DNA from: Cohnella fermenti
GTDB taxonomy: Bacteria; Bacillota; Bacilli; Paenibacillales; Paenibacillaceae
Assembly: GCF_004801405.1 (NCBI RefSeq)
Contig: NZ_SSOB01000050.1
Span: 1 to 64,000, forward strand
Direction: 5' to 3'
DNA length: 64,000 bases
Position numbers and translations under genes: made by a program. The notes beneath the pieces were generated by a model that was not told the DNA's origin, did not search any database, and saw nothing but the letters and a program-made list of their open reading frames with translations. Below are positions 8,987 to 17,962 of the stretch, piece after piece. How positions within the stretch are numbered: the stretch's first letter is position 1; every line of letters begins with the position of its first letter.

Positions 8987-9091
8987 TCGGGGCGACCCGG
9001 AGGCTGGACGGCAAGCAGAAGCATGTTCGGCAGAAAAGATTATTTTGGAGCGAGGAGTGTCCATTAGGCGGATACCCGCGTTGCAGCGAAG

Positions 9092-9137
9092 AGGCTGTTC
9101 TCCCGGTCGGTTGACGATCGGGGGAACGGCTTTTTTT
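9092..9137 (+). terminator. Rho-independent terminator after htpG
   Basis: A stem of about 17 bp, with GGCTGTTCTCCCGGTCG pairing with CGATCGGGGGAACGGC, is followed by seven T. It ends the htpG transcript. Confidence 0.88.
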
Positions 9138-9195
9138 GTGACCACTTGGCATGGGCGCGAATACCTTGTTCACACCGAAGAAGGGAGCGAACGCC

Positions 9196-10158
9196 TTGGC
9201 CCAAGTGACAATCGCGATTGTCGGCGACTTCCTCATGAAGCGCCCGGTCATCGCCTCGGCTCACCGCAAGGGCGGCCGGTTCGAGTTCCATTCGCTGCTG
9301 AAGCCGGTTCGCCCGTACTTGAAGCGCCCCGGCGTGACGATCGGCAACCTGGAGACGACGTTCTCCGGCTATTCCGGCCCGGGAGTGAAGGGGAGCGGCT
9401 ACCCGACGGAGTCGGTCCACCCGAGAACGGGGTATCCCCGGTTCAACTGCCCAGATGAGCTCGCCGCAGCGCTGAAGTCGGCCGGCTTCAACGTCATGGT
9501 CACCGCGAACAACCACAGCATGGACGGGGGAGCGCGCGGACTCAAGCGAACGCTGGACGTTCTGGATCGGCACGGCCTGAAGCACACGGGCACGTACCGC
9601 CGCGCCCAGGGAGCGGGAGCGCCGCTTATCGTCAAGGCGGGAGGCTTGCGGATCGGCATCCTCTCCTATACAAGAGGAACGAATTCGATTCCCGTCCCGC
9701 AGCCGTGGCTCGTGAACCGAATCGATTCGGCAGAGCGGATCAAGAGGACGATTCGCAGGCTCCGCTCGCGCACCGACTTCATCGTCGTCTACCTGCACTT
9801 CGGCCAGGAATTCCGGACCTATCCGAACAAGCGGGAGATTCGGCTGATGAACGAGCTAATCCATGAAGGGGCGAATGCCATCGTCGGCGCGCATCCCCAC
9901 GTTCTCCACCCGGTCCGCTCCTTCCGTGCGCGCGATCGGGACGGCAGGCTGCTGACGAGGGTGGCCGCCTCCTCGCTCGGCAACTTCGTGTCGAAGAAGC
10001 TTCGCGGACGGGAGGATTCGATTACCGGCCTCATTCTGGAATTGACCGTGACCAAGAGCGGCAGCAAGGCTGCGGACATCTCCCGGATTCGCCGCATCAA
10101 GACCAAAGTTCGTCACGGCGGAGGAAGCGGCTATCGCATCGTCCCCCTTCGCAAGTAA
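9196..10158 (+). CDS. CapA-family metallophosphoesterase-like protein
   Basis: This 320-residue protein is of the CapA/PgsA family linked to poly-gamma-glutamate synthesis, with a calcineurin-like fold. The visible motifs are GDFLM at the N-terminus, GNLETTF, TANNHSMDGG, HFGQEF, GAHPHV and SLGNFV. It is shorter than capsule PgsA proteins and lacks a membrane anchor, so a cytoplasmic phosphatase-like role is possible. The TTG at 9196 is chosen because AAGGGAG lies 8 nt before it. An in-frame ATG at 9151 has no ribosome site and follows directly on the terminator T-run. No pgs genes are nearby, so a role in capsule is not supported by context. Confidence 0.8.
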   Translation: MAQVTIAIVGDFLMKRPVIASAHRKGGRFEFHSLLKPVRPYLKRPGVTIGNLETTFSGYSGPGVKGSGYPTESVHPRTGYPRFNCPDELAAALKSAGFNVMVTANNHSMDGGARGLKRTLDVLDRHGLKHTGTYRRAQGAGAPLIVKAGGLRIGILSYTRGTNSIPVPQPWLVNRIDSAERIKRTIRRLRSRTDFIVVYLHFGQEFRTYPNKREIRLMNELIHEGANAIVGAHPHVLHPVRSFRARDRDGRLLTRVAASSLGNFVSKKLRGREDSITGLILELTVTKSGSKAADISRIRRIKTKVRHGGGSGYRIVPLRK

Positions 10159-10175
10159 CGCTCCTCCTCTTGCCG

Positions 10176-10208
10176 CAACCGAGCCGACGTGGGCTGGGTT
10201 GTTTTTTT
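10176..10208 (+). terminator. Terminator after the CapA-like gene
   Basis: AACCGAGCC pairs with GGGCTGGGTT around a short loop and is followed by a run of seven T. Confidence 0.8.
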
Positions 10209-10360
10209 CGTTGTTTTGTCATGATTAGCTATTTAAACGTTCATGCGGCGACACGGGCTTTGAGGATTTACCTAGAAATTACAAAACTTTACTCTATTTC
10301 TACTAAAGAGGTGATAGACTATTCGGTGAATTCCTATTCCAATTATCAAGGAGGAAGATG

Positions 10361-13114
10361 ATGAGTAAAGCATGGAGCTGGAAGCGCGGTTGGGCGAAGC
10401 TGGGGTTGGCACTGACGATTCTGTCTCCGGCGCCGTACGGGCTGGCTGCGGCGGTGCCGTCCGCTGCGGCGGAAGGGCCGGCGGATGCCGCTCCGTCCAT
10501 CAACCCGACGGTCGTTAACGAGAATGCGGGCAAAAGGGTGCTCTTCGACAACACGCATGCGCAGACGTCGGGTGCGGCGGATTGGGTCATCGACGGAGGC
10601 TTCTCGGACTTCGGCAACGCATTGGCTGCGGACGGCTATTACGTGAAGGAGCTGCGCAAGGAGACTGCGTTCACGTACGCGGACCTGGCGGATTACGACG
10701 TCTTCGTCGTCGCCGAGCCGAACATCCCGTTCAAGACGAGCGAGCAGGCTGCCATGAAGCAATACGTCGAGGAAGGCGGCAGCATCTTCTTCATCGGCGA
10801 CCACTACAACGCCGACCGGAACAAGAACCGTTGGGACGGTTCCGAGAGCATCAACGGCTATCGCCGCGGCGCATGGAGCAATCCGGCGCAAGGCATGGAC
10901 GCCGGAGAAGCGGCTTCCGCCGCGATGCAGGACGTCGCCAGCTCGGACTGGCTGGCGGACAACTTCGGCATCCGCTTCCGGTACAACGCGCTCGGCGACA
11001 TTAACGCGACGAACATCGTCGCTCCGGAGCAGGCGTTCGGCATCACCGAAGGCGTCGCAGGCGTCGCGATGCACGCGGGATCGACGCTGGCAATTGTCGA
11101 TCCGACGAAGGCGAAGGGCATCGTCTACTTGCCTCAGACAAGCGAGGCGTGGGCCAGCGCCGTCGACCAGGGCGTCTACAATGGCGGCGGCGTCGCCGAA
11201 GGGCCGTATGTCGCCGTCTCCAAGCTGGGAGCGGGCAAGGCGGCCTTCATCGGCGACTCTTCGCCTGTCGAAGACGCTTCGCCGAAGTACTTGCGCGAGG
11301 ATACCGGCGCGAAGAAGACGACGTACGACGGCTTCAAGGAAGTGGATGACGGCGCGCTGCTCGTCAATCTGGTGAACTGGCTGTCGGAGCAGGAGAGCTA
11401 TGCAAGCTTCGACGAGGTTCCCGGGCTGACGCTCGATCAGCCGACCTCGCTGCATTCCTTCGAGCAGCCGGATCTGTCGACGGAGCCGCAGCCCGAGCCG
11501 TGGGCCGCGCCGAACGCAGGCTACCTCTGGTATGACCGCTCGACGTTCAAGCCGGGCTCCTACGGCGGGGCAACGGTGACGGGAACGCCGGCATACAGCT
11601 TCACGACGCCGGCGACGCTGTCCAACGAAGCGGTCACGCAGATTCGCGTCAGCTTCAGCAACCTGGCGGCGAATGCCACCGTGTCCGGCTTCCAGGTCGG
11701 AGCATACCTGACGGGCGGCACGCAGATCGCCAAGGTTCAGAATGCGGACGGAAGCTGGCCGTCCTCCTACGGCTACAGCACGTCATTCAGCGTGACGACG
11801 GACAGCACCGGCTCGGCCTCCAAGGAGCTGAACGTCATGATCAACCCGAGCGTGGCGAACGGAACGGCCGCGAGCCTGAGGCTTCGGCAGAACAGCACGA
11901 ACCTGCTGACGACGACGGTTGCGATCTCCAGCGAGGCGAGTCCCGGCATCAACGATCCGGTTACGATCGCCGAGGCGAGAGCGAAGGCCGAAGGAACGTC
12001 CGTCATCGTGGAAGGCGTCGTGACGACAGAGCCGGGCGCGTTCGGAGGCCAGGCGTTCTATCTGCAGGACGCGACGGGAGGACTCTACATCTATCAGACT
12101 GCGTTCGGCTACCATAAGGGCGACAAGCTGAAGATCAAAGGCAATCTTGCGCTCTACAACACGGAACTGGAGCTGGCCGACATCGCCTCGATCGAGAAGA
12201 CGGGGACGGACGTTCTGCCCGAATACAAGCCGGTCAGCTTCATTGACGACAGCAACCAGGGGCAGCTTGTCAGCCTCTCCTCCGCGACGATCGCGAACAT
12301 CATTACGGCCAGCCCGGCCGGTTCCTTCGAGTTCGACGCCATAACCGAGGACGGAACGAACCATGTCCGGGTCGATGTGCGCACGGGCCTGTCCCTTGAG
12401 ACCTTCTCTTATGAAGAAGGCGACGTCGTGGATATCCGGGGCGTCTCGGCGATTTTCCGCGACTTGTATCAATTGAAGCCTCTCGGGCCGGACGATATCT
12501 CGGCATCTGCGTTCGAAGAGCCGCCGCTTGCGACCGGCGCTCCGGGCAAGCCTGCCTTAAGCGACGACAACGGTTGGGATAACGGTCTGCGCGACGGCAG
12601 CTACAAGGTGACGATGAATGTGTGGTGGGGCAACAACGGCACGGAATACAAGCTGTACGAGAACGGCGTCCTGATTGCGGACGAGTCTCTGTCCGACGCT
12701 TCTCCTAATGCCCAGAGCGCGACCGTGGCTGTCGCGGGCAGGGCAAACGGAACATACGTGTACACCTGCGAGCTGATCAATGTATTCGGATCGGCCTCCT
12801 GCGACCCTTATACGGTAACGGTCGTCGACGCCAATCCGGGCAAGCCTGCGCTCTCCCACAACAACTGGGACGGAGACGGCAATTACACGATCTCGGCCAA
12901 TCTGTGGTGGGGAACGAACGGCAGCGAGTACAAGCTGTACGAGAACGGCATCCTGATCGACGAGCAAGCGCTGACCGAAGCGACGCCGGGCGGGCAGCAT
13001 GCGGAGACGGCGATCGCCGGCCGCGCCGCCGGAACGTACGAATACAAGGCGGAATGGATCAATGCCGCAGGCGCGACCGTCAGCGACACCTTAACGGTGA
13101 ACGTGGTCTCGTAA
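10361..13114 (+). CDS. Secreted multidomain protein with two C-terminal ChiA-N-like modules
   Basis: This is a 917-residue exported protein. It has a signal peptide (positive start, hydrophobic core, cleavage near [11 protein letters not shown]). Next is a domain of about 350 residues starting [14 protein letters not shown] that looks like a ThuA/DUF4350-type Rossmann fold, then a beta-rich middle and an OB-fold-like segment ([11 protein letters not shown]... [10 protein letters not shown]). The last part holds two copies of a module of about 90 residues (12538-12825 and 12829-13114), each with GKPALS, a WWG motif and EYKLYENG. Such modules occur in chitinase and chitosanase N-termini and probably bind polysaccharide. 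No catalytic motif could be identified. AAGGAGG favours the ATG at 10361 over that at 10358. Confidence 0.75.
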   Translation: MSKAWSWKRGWAKLGLALTILSPAPYGLAAAVPSAAAEGPADAAPSINPTVVNENAGKRVLFDNTHAQTSGAADWVIDGGFSDFGNALAADGYYVKELRKETAFTYADLADYDVFVVAEPNIPFKTSEQAAMKQYVEEGGSIFFIGDHYNADRNKNRWDGSESINGYRRGAWSNPAQGMDAGEAASAAMQDVASSDWLADNFGIRFRYNALGDINATNIVAPEQAFGITEGVAGVAMHAGSTLAIVDPTKAKGIVYLPQTSEAWASAVDQGVYNGGGVAEGPYVAVSKLGAGKAAFIGDSSPVEDASPKYLREDTGAKKTTYDGFKEVDDGALLVNLVNWLSEQESYASFDEVPGLTLDQPTSLHSFEQPDLSTEPQPEPWAAPNAGYLWYDRSTFKPGSYGGATVTGTPAYSFTTPATLSNEAVTQIRVSFSNLAANATVSGFQVGAYLTGGTQIAKVQNADGSWPSSYGYSTSFSVTTDSTGSASKELNVMINPSVANGTAASLRLRQNSTNLLTTTVAISSEASPGINDPVTIAEARAKAEGTSVIVEGVVTTEPGAFGGQAFYLQDATGGLYIYQTAFGYHKGDKLKIKGNLALYNTELELADIASIEKTGTDVLPEYKPVSFIDDSNQGQLVSLSSATIANIITASPAGSFEFDAITEDGTNHVRVDVRTGLSLETFSYEEGDVVDIRGVSAIFRDLYQLKPLGPDDISASAFEEPPLATGAPGKPALSDDNGWDNGLRDGSYKVTMNVWWGNNGTEYKLYENGVLIADESLSDASPNAQSATVAVAGRANGTYVYTCELINVFGSASCDPYTVTVVDANPGKPALSHNNWDGDGNYTISANLWWGTNGSEYKLYENGILIDEQALTEATPGGQHAETAIAGRAAGTYEYKAEWINAAGATVSDTLTVNVVS

Positions 13115-13139
13115 GGACGGGCGGCTTGGGAACAGTGAA

Positions 13140-13166
13140 GGCCGGAGCCTGGAGCTCCGGCCTTTT
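13140..13166 (+). terminator. Terminator after the secreted protein gene
   Basis: GGCCGGAGC pairs perfectly with GCTCCGGCC around a 5-nt loop, and TTTT follows. Confidence 0.85.
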
Positions 13167-13219
13167 GCCGTCGATTATGGTATGCTTAGAGCAAAGTTAT
13201 CTCGTACAAGGAGCGCCGG

Positions 13220-13777
13220 ATGAAGAACCTTCTCGTAACCGGGTATCGCGCGCATGAACTCGGGATTTTCAGCCAGAAGCACAAAGGAATCGAATATATC
13301 AAGAAAACGATCGAGGCCAAGCTCGTTCCGCTGGCGGAAGAAGGGCTGGAGTGGGTGCTGACGCCGGGGCAGTACGGGGTCGACCTGTGGGCCTGCGAGG
13401 TTGTCATCGAGCTGAAGCGGCAGTTCCCGGAGCTTAAGCTGTCGATTCTGACCGCGTTCGCGAACCCGGAGGAGAAGTGGAAGGACGATCGGAAGGAGTA
13501 TTATCAAGGCATCCTGGGCCGAGTCGATTATTACGGAGCGGTGAGCAAGCAGCCCTACAGCGGAGTATGGCAATTCCGGGCCCGCGACGACCTCCTGCTG
13601 CGCAAGTCCGACGGCATCCTGCTCGTCTATGACGAGGACTCGGGAGAGGCCAGCCCGCGGTTCTTCAAGGAGGCGGCGCTGCGGCGCCATGCGAAGGACG
13701 GTTATCGCTATCTCGCGATCGGTGCGGATGAGATTCAGAGCGTGGCGGAGGAGAGCGAATCTCGCTATTATGAATAA
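13220..13777 (+). CDS. ypsA: DUF1273 (YpsA-like) SLOG-fold protein
   Basis: This is a 185-residue cytosolic protein of the DUF1273/YpsA family, which has a SLOG (LOG/DprA-like) nucleotide-binding Rossmann fold. The diagnostic N-terminus NLLVTGYRAHELGIF is present, with GLEWVLTPGQYGVDLWACEV (the GQ-G loop) and SDGILLVYDED towards the C-terminus. YpsA in B. subtilis has been linked to cell division and oxidative stress; the ligand is unknown. AAGGAGCG lies just before the ATG. It is monocistronic between two hairpins. Confidence 0.88.
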   Translation: MKNLLVTGYRAHELGIFSQKHKGIEYIKKTIEAKLVPLAEEGLEWVLTPGQYGVDLWACEVVIELKRQFPELKLSILTAFANPEEKWKDDRKEYYQGILGRVDYYGAVSKQPYSGVWQFRARDDLLLRKSDGILLVYDEDSGEASPRFFKEAALRRHAKDGYRYLAIGADEIQSVAEESESRYYE

Positions 13778-13869
13778 AAATATGCTTTTGGTCCTAAAGC
13801 GGGGGTGATAATCTCGGAAAATCATGGTATGATCACTCCATAAGAACTACGCTCTATGGAGGGGTTCCC

Positions 13870-14289
13870 ATGCTGAACGGACCAGTTGTCGCCCAATGCA
13901 CCGGATGCGGAAGCCTGTATCAGAAGTCCTCCGTTCATCGCAACCAATGCCAAGCATGCGATGCCAAGGAAGCCGAGCTGCTGAGCTCCATAGATCGCCA
14001 GCTTCGCCGCAATCGCAGCTTGACGAACGAGCAGCTCTCCGAAGCGGCCTCGGTTCCGCTCAGACAGATTCGCGCCTGGATCCGCAGCGGCCGGATCAAG
14101 CTGTACGATTACCCTAACCTCGCCGATAGCTGCGATCTGTGCTCGTCGCCGATCCGCTCCGGCAAGCTGTGCGCGAGCTGCGCGGGCCGAATTCAATCGG
14201 CTGTCGCTCATGAATACGAGCAGGATCGCCTCATGAAGGAGCGCCAGAAGAGCGTCCACAGCTACTATTCGAAGCGGGCCTATTCCTAA
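13870..14289 (+). CDS. Zinc-ribbon/HTH protein related to the YvyF (TIGR03826) family
   Basis: This is a 139-residue protein with a CxxC...CxxC zinc ribbon at the N-terminus (CTGCGSLY ... CQACDA). A MerR-like winged-helix stretch follows (LTNEQLSEAASVPLRQIRAWIRSGRI). A second ribbon (CDLCSSPIRSGKLCASCAGRI) comes next, then a basic tail. This arrangement matches the YvyF/TIGR03826 family, usually encoded in the flagellar regulon beside flgM. Here it stands alone with no flagellar gene nearby, so it is probably a paralogue with its own role. GGAGGGG precedes the ATG. Confidence 0.75.
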   Translation: MLNGPVVAQCTGCGSLYQKSSVHRNQCQACDAKEAELLSSIDRQLRRNRSLTNEQLSEAASVPLRQIRAWIRSGRIKLYDYPNLADSCDLCSSPIRSGKLCASCAGRIQSAVAHEYEQDRLMKERQKSVHSYYSKRAYS

Positions 14290-14329
14290 AGCAATCCGAA
14301 ACAAGTGTTCAATCCGAAGCAGGCGTTCC

Positions 14330-14365
14330 AGAACCATTCGATTCGTTCGAGTGGTTCTTTCTTGT
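14330..14365 (+). terminator. Terminator before the ThiF-like gene
   Basis: AGAACCATTCGA pairs with TCGAGTGGTTCT around a 5-nt loop and is followed by TTTCTTG. Confidence 0.75.
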
Positions 14366-14415
14366 TGCTCCCGTCTATCGCTATAATAGAAGCAAGAAGC
14401 GGAGGTGCGGGCAAC

Positions 14416-15429
14416 ATGGATGAACGATATTCGCGTCAGATCCTGTTCGCTCCCATAGGGGAGAGCGGGCAGCGGAAGCTGGCGGACAGCTCGGTGTGCA
14501 TCGTCGGGATGGGGGCTCTGGGCACCGTGCTCGCGAACCACATGGTTCGGGCGGGAATCGGATCGGTGCGGCTCGTCGACCGGGACTTTGTCGAGCGGAG
14601 CAACCTGCAGCGGCAGATGCTCTACGAGGAGGCGGATGCGGAGCAAGGCATCCCGAAGGCGATCGCGGCGAGGGACAAGCTGGCCCGGGTCAATTCGTCC
14701 GTCCGGATCGAAGCGATCGTTGCGGACGCGACGGCGCGCAACGTCGAAGCGCTGCTTGAAGGCGCCGATCTGGTTCTGGACGGAACGGACAACTTCCGGA
14801 CCCGATTCCTGCTGAACGATGCCTGCTTCAAGCACGGAATCCCGTTCGTCTACGGCGGCGCCGTCAGCTCGCGGGGGATGAGCGCCGTACTCGTACCGGG
14901 CGAGACGCCGTGCCTTCGCTGCTTCATGTCGGAGGGGGACGCCGGCGGCCAGACTTGCGATACGATAGGCGTTATCGCTCCGATCGTCGACATCGTCGCC
15001 TCTTACCAGGCGATCGAAGCGCTGAAGCTGCTGGTCGGCGACTCCGCGGCCCGGAGAAGAAGCCTCATCAGCCTCGACGTCTGGCACAACCAGATTTTCG
15101 AGATGAACCTTGGCGAGCCCGTTCCGTCCTGCCCCTGCTGCGGGGAGAAGCGATATCCCGCACTGGAGGAGACTTCGCAAGACGAGATGCTCTCGCTGTG
15201 CGGCAGAGAATCGGTGCAGATCGCGGCGGGGCGCGCCTTCGATCTCGGAGAATGGGAGCGGCGTCTGGCCCCGGCGGCGACCAAGACGAAGCGGAACGAA
15301 TATCTGCTGCGGGTCGAGCTGCTCGAAGGAGAGCGGCTTGTGCTGTTCCCGGAAGGCCGGATTCTTGTCCAGGGGACGGACGATTTCGCGCGCGCGAAGT
15401 CGCTATATTCTCGCTATATCGGGGATTAG
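14416..15429 (+). CDS. ThiF/MoeB/HesA-family adenylyltransferase
   Basis: This is a 337-residue E1-like enzyme that adenylates the C-terminal glycine of a ubiquitin-like sulphur carrier such as ThiS or MoaD. The visible motifs are the nucleotide loop VGMGALG, DRDFVERSNLQRQ with the catalytic Arg, DGTDNFRTRFLLND, and two zinc pairs (CLRC and CPCC). A C-terminal extension of about 80 residues reads like a small ThiS/MoaD-like appended domain (EYLLRVELLEGERLVLFPEGRI). No thiamine or molybdopterin gene is nearby, so the pathway cannot be assigned. GGAGGTG precedes the ATG at 14416; the frame is open upstream but lacks a ribosome site. Confidence 0.85.
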   Translation: MDERYSRQILFAPIGESGQRKLADSSVCIVGMGALGTVLANHMVRAGIGSVRLVDRDFVERSNLQRQMLYEEADAEQGIPKAIAARDKLARVNSSVRIEAIVADATARNVEALLEGADLVLDGTDNFRTRFLLNDACFKHGIPFVYGGAVSSRGMSAVLVPGETPCLRCFMSEGDAGGQTCDTIGVIAPIVDIVASYQAIEALKLLVGDSAARRRSLISLDVWHNQIFEMNLGEPVPSCPCCGEKRYPALEETSQDEMLSLCGRESVQIAAGRAFDLGEWERRLAPAATKTKRNEYLLRVELLEGERLVLFPEGRILVQGTDDFARAKSLYSRYIGD

Positions 15430-15471
15430 CGCCGGCAGTCGGGGAATTGCGGGGAACGGAACGCATTTTTT

Positions 15472-15500
15472 TTGACCGGGAACCCGACATCCCTTACAAT
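15472..15500 (+). promoter_or_regulatory. Sigma-A type promoter of the CYTH gene
   Basis: TTGACC at 15472-15477 and TACAAT at 15495-15500 are separated by 17 bp and lie 39 nt before the ATG. Confidence 0.7.
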
Positions 15501-15538
15501 AACAAGCAACGAAGCTAGAGCAGGGAGACGAAGAAGGA

Positions 15539-16033
15539 ATGGCGCTGGAGATTGAGAGAAAGTTTCTATTGAACGAGACGCCGGAGCAGTTGATCGAGCG
15601 CGGCGCGATTCGCAAGGCGAAGGAGCAGAGGATCGAGCAGACCTACTTGGCGATGGACGAGACCCAGGAGCTGCGCATTCGCCGGATCACCGACCTGCGG
15701 AGCGGGCAGACGGAGTACACGCATACGTTCAAGCTGGGCAACGGCATGACCCGCGAGGAGATCGAGTATTCCATCTCCGGAAGCATCTACGAGCAGGTGG
15801 CCGGAGCGTTCGGAGCCGTCCCTCTGACGAAGAATCGCATCACGGCGGAGTGGCAGGACAAGGTGCTGGAGATCGACGTGTACGATCAGCTCGAGCTGAC
15901 GGTTGTCGAGGTCGAGTTCGAATCCGAGGACGAAGCGAACTCGTTCGCGCCTCCGGAATGGTTCGGCCGAGACATCGGCTCGGAGAAGCAGTACAGCAAC
16001 AAAACCGTCTGGAAGCAGTTGCAGAACAAGTAA
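15539..16033 (+). CDS. CYTH-domain protein (putative triphosphatase)
   Basis: This is a 164-residue protein of the CYTH superfamily (CyaB/thiamine triphosphatase/inorganic triphosphatase tunnel fold). The hallmark EIERKFL opens the protein. It is followed by charged strand motifs LRIRR, THTFKLG and EIEYSI, and by LEIDVYDQLELTVVEVEFESE, which carries the acidic metal ligands. The likely activity is hydrolysis of a triphosphate, possibly inorganic; cyclase activity is unlikely at this size. It is cytosolic. The gene ends in a degenerate heptamer repeat that includes its stop codon. Confidence 0.85.
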   Translation: MALEIERKFLLNETPEQLIERGAIRKAKEQRIEQTYLAMDETQELRIRRITDLRSGQTEYTHTFKLGNGMTREEIEYSISGSIYEQVAGAFGAVPLTKNRITAEWQDKVLEIDVYDQLELTVVEVEFESEDEANSFAPPEWFGRDIGSEKQYSNKTVWKQLQNK

Positions 16034-16076
16034 CAGGCAACAAGTATTAAGCAACAAGCAGTAAGGAATAAGGAAT
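16028..16076. repeat. Degenerate heptamer array, AAG-N4, about 7 units
   Basis: Seven consecutive 7-nt units from 16028, six of them beginning AAG (AAGTAAC, AGGCAAC, AAGTATT, AAGCAAC, AAGCAGT, AAGGAAT twice), start within the last codon of the CYTH gene and continue downstream. It is the same style as the array at 4280-4403. Confidence 0.7.
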
Positions 16077-16102
16077 CCTTGACGATAGGGGAGTCATCCG
16101 GA

Positions 16103-16360
16103 ATGGAAGACCAACAAGCGGCAGGAGGCACCTCGGCGGAATCAAGCGTCGAACCAAGTGGCGTGCCAAGTGTCGAGCCAAGTTCGGTCGAGCCGAAGAA
16201 GATCAGCCTGGCCGAAGCGATGAAGCGCAAGCTGGAGCAGAAGAAGCAGGCTCAGACGGGGGCGAAGGGCGGAACGGACCACTACTCCACCTCGACGAAG
16301 AAGATGAAGAGCCAGATCAACAAGAAGCCCAACAACCAGAAGAAGCGGACTGGGGTGTAG
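16103..16360 (+). CDS. Small basic protein of unknown function
   Basis: This is an 85-residue, low-complexity protein. An acidic Ser/Glu/Val/Pro-rich N-terminal half is followed by a lysine-rich helix (KKISLAEAMKRKLEQKK) and a strongly basic tail (KKMKSQINKKPNNQKKR). It has no cysteine and no membrane segment. The ATG at 16103 follows AGGGGAG with 10-nt spacing. It probably shares transcription with the CYTH gene 70 nt upstream. The family is not recognised; the basic tail suggests nucleic acid or ribosome binding, which is inference. Confidence 0.6.
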   Translation: MEDQQAAGGTSAESSVEPSGVPSVEPSSVEPKKISLAEAMKRKLEQKKQAQTGAKGGTDHYSTSTKKMKSQINKKPNNQKKRTGV

Positions 16361-16450
16361 CGTCGTCATTTTCCGAAGTTTGTCTGCTTTTCCACATTAA
16401 TGCGCTGATGGGGGCGTGTGTGTGTGGATATGTTCTTTTGGGCGGAAAAG

Positions 16451-16655
16451 CCGTTATCCCTCGGGCTCAGAACTTGGTGGTGGGAGTGACCGGGAATCTG
16501 CTATCCCTTCGCCTCAGAATGAGCGGCCAGCGGCTATCCCATCGGCTCAGGGAGATAGGGAGGGGCGAGCAGGGAACCTCCTGTCCCATCGGCTCAGAAC
16601 GAGGGGACGGGGAGCGGAACCGTTCATTCTGACGGGAAGGGATAACGGTTTTAGG
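16451..16655. repeat. TATCCC-CGGCTCAGAA repeat cluster (4 direct, 1 inverted)
   Basis: Copies of a motif of about 22 bp, consensus CCGYTATCCCATCGGCTCAGAA, have their TATCCC or TGTCCC core near 16455, 16502, 16535 and 16582. An inverted copy lies near 16621-16650. The core spacing is 47, 33 and 47 bp. The same motif occurs at 33384-33575, 34733-34770 and 54069-54110. No gene is present here. Confidence 0.75.
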
Positions 16656-16741
16656 AGGCGAGGATGGATGAGCCCGTCTTGAGAGGTACAACGTCCCTCT
16701 CCGCTGATCCCGTCGCGAATACCGAGCTTGAATGATGATTT

Positions 16742-16917
16742 TATGCGAAAAACCACATTCATTGTCCCGTTTCTGCGCGAAAATGCGATATGTATGCGAA
16801 AAATCATATAAATTGTCTAGTTCCGGTCGCGCAATGAGCTGATGAATGCTAAAAATAGCATAAATTGCCCCGAACCGAGTGGACACTGCCCTGATGAATG
16901 CTAAAAATCACATAAAT
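16742..16917. repeat. Phased dyad array, copy C (4 units)
   Basis: Units start at 16742 (TATGCGAAAAACCACATT), 16793 (TATGCGAAAAATCATATA), 16845 (AATGCTAAAAATAGCATA) and 16897 (AATGCTAAAAATCACATA), giving spacings of 51, 52 and 52 bp. The DNA between units differs from that in copies A, B and D, so the dyads and their phasing are conserved more than the spacers. Confidence 0.85.
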
Positions 16918-16920
16918 CAC

Positions 16921-17259
16921 CTCGATCGAGGAGGGCAGCATGCTGTCCGATGCGAATTAGCGCGATTGCTGTGAGCGAATGGAACATTGGAGCGAAACGG
17001 GACGTTGGCAGGCGGACGGTTTGTTGGCGAATGTACGAATCGTTGGTCGGCGGACGGTTGGCTGGCGAGTGGGCGGGCTGCTGGTTAGTGTGCAGAGCGC
17101 AGAGAGGGACGCGGGCAAGAGGAAGGCGGAAGGTGCGAGGCAAGAGGGGCGGCGGCATTGCGCAAGAGCGGCAGTCCTTCTCCGGCACGAGGCGCCGTTT
17201 AGTGGTAAAATAGACGATAGCCAAATGGAATTCCAGGAATTTCGAAAAAGGGAGCTTAC
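16921..17259. other. Intergenic DNA with GGCGGACGGTT direct repeats
   Basis: There is no convincing gene. GGCGGACGGTT followed by TG occurs twice, near 17012 and 17050, and the rest is G-rich. A promoter for the gene at 17260 may lie near GGTAAAATAG (about 17203), but this is weak. Confidence 0.4.
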
Positions 17260-17934
17260 ATGAACATGATCCAATTAAAGAGCACTCCGAATCACGCCGG
17301 CTTAAGCCTGAAGGGAACGGCCGCGGAGCTGGACGCGCTGCTGAGCGCTTTCGGAGCCGTAGCGGGGGGAGCCGAGAGCGTTCCGGCGGGACTTGCCGCC
17401 GCGCGCAGCCGGGTGATCGGAATGCGCAATCGGCTGAACGAGCAATTGAGGGGAGCGAAGAGCCTCGGTCAAGAGGTTGCGACCGTGAAGGTCTTCTGGC
17501 CGGAGACGATCTTCGTCTGGGCCGCGCTCAACAATTGCATTCGCCAGTCGTATCTCAGCACGAAGACGCCCGAGTGGGACCTTGCGGTGGCCGCTGTCCG
17601 CAAGTTCCAGAACCAGGTCGTCGACTGCCTGCGCATGACGGTGAAGGACTTCTCCGCGGCGAGGGCGTTCCAGGCGCTCAGTACGCAGACGTTCCTGGAG
17701 GACAACTACATCGTCCAGTTCCTGGACGAGCAGAATTGCCGCCACCTGGCGCTGGAGGGAGCCGAGAAGAGGCTGGGCAACCTCCCGGTCGTCACCAAGC
17801 TTCTGATCGAGCAAGGGTCCGAGTATCGCAAGTTTAAGCAATCGGTGCTCGACGCGGCGCGCCAGCATCAGATCTCCGTGGAGGAGATCGGCTTCAATTC
17901 CGAATATCCGAAGGAGCAAGACATCATCTGGTAA
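17260..17934 (+). CDS. Conserved hypothetical protein
   Basis: This is a 224-residue soluble protein. It opens QLKSTPNHAGLSLKGTAAELDAL, reminiscent of a small Firmicutes family I tentatively associate with DUF6904, and continues with long helices and two cysteines. No catalytic motif, signal peptide or membrane segment is visible. GGGAGC precedes the ATG. It lies 28 nt before the alcohol dehydrogenase gene on the same strand and may share its transcript. Confidence 0.65.
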   Translation: MNMIQLKSTPNHAGLSLKGTAAELDALLSAFGAVAGGAESVPAGLAAARSRVIGMRNRLNEQLRGAKSLGQEVATVKVFWPETIFVWAALNNCIRQSYLSTKTPEWDLAVAAVRKFQNQVVDCLRMTVKDFSAARAFQALSTQTFLEDNYIVQFLDEQNCRHLALEGAEKRLGNLPVVTKLLIEQGSEYRKFKQSVLDAARQHQISVEEIGFNSEYPKEQDIIW

Positions 17935-17962
17935 GAAGCCTGATACGAGGGGAGAAGAGAGC

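Noticed and set aside
10170-10361. 63-residue ORF before the secreted protein gene
   Set aside because: It begins in the terminator of the previous gene, has no ribosome site and shows no coding character.
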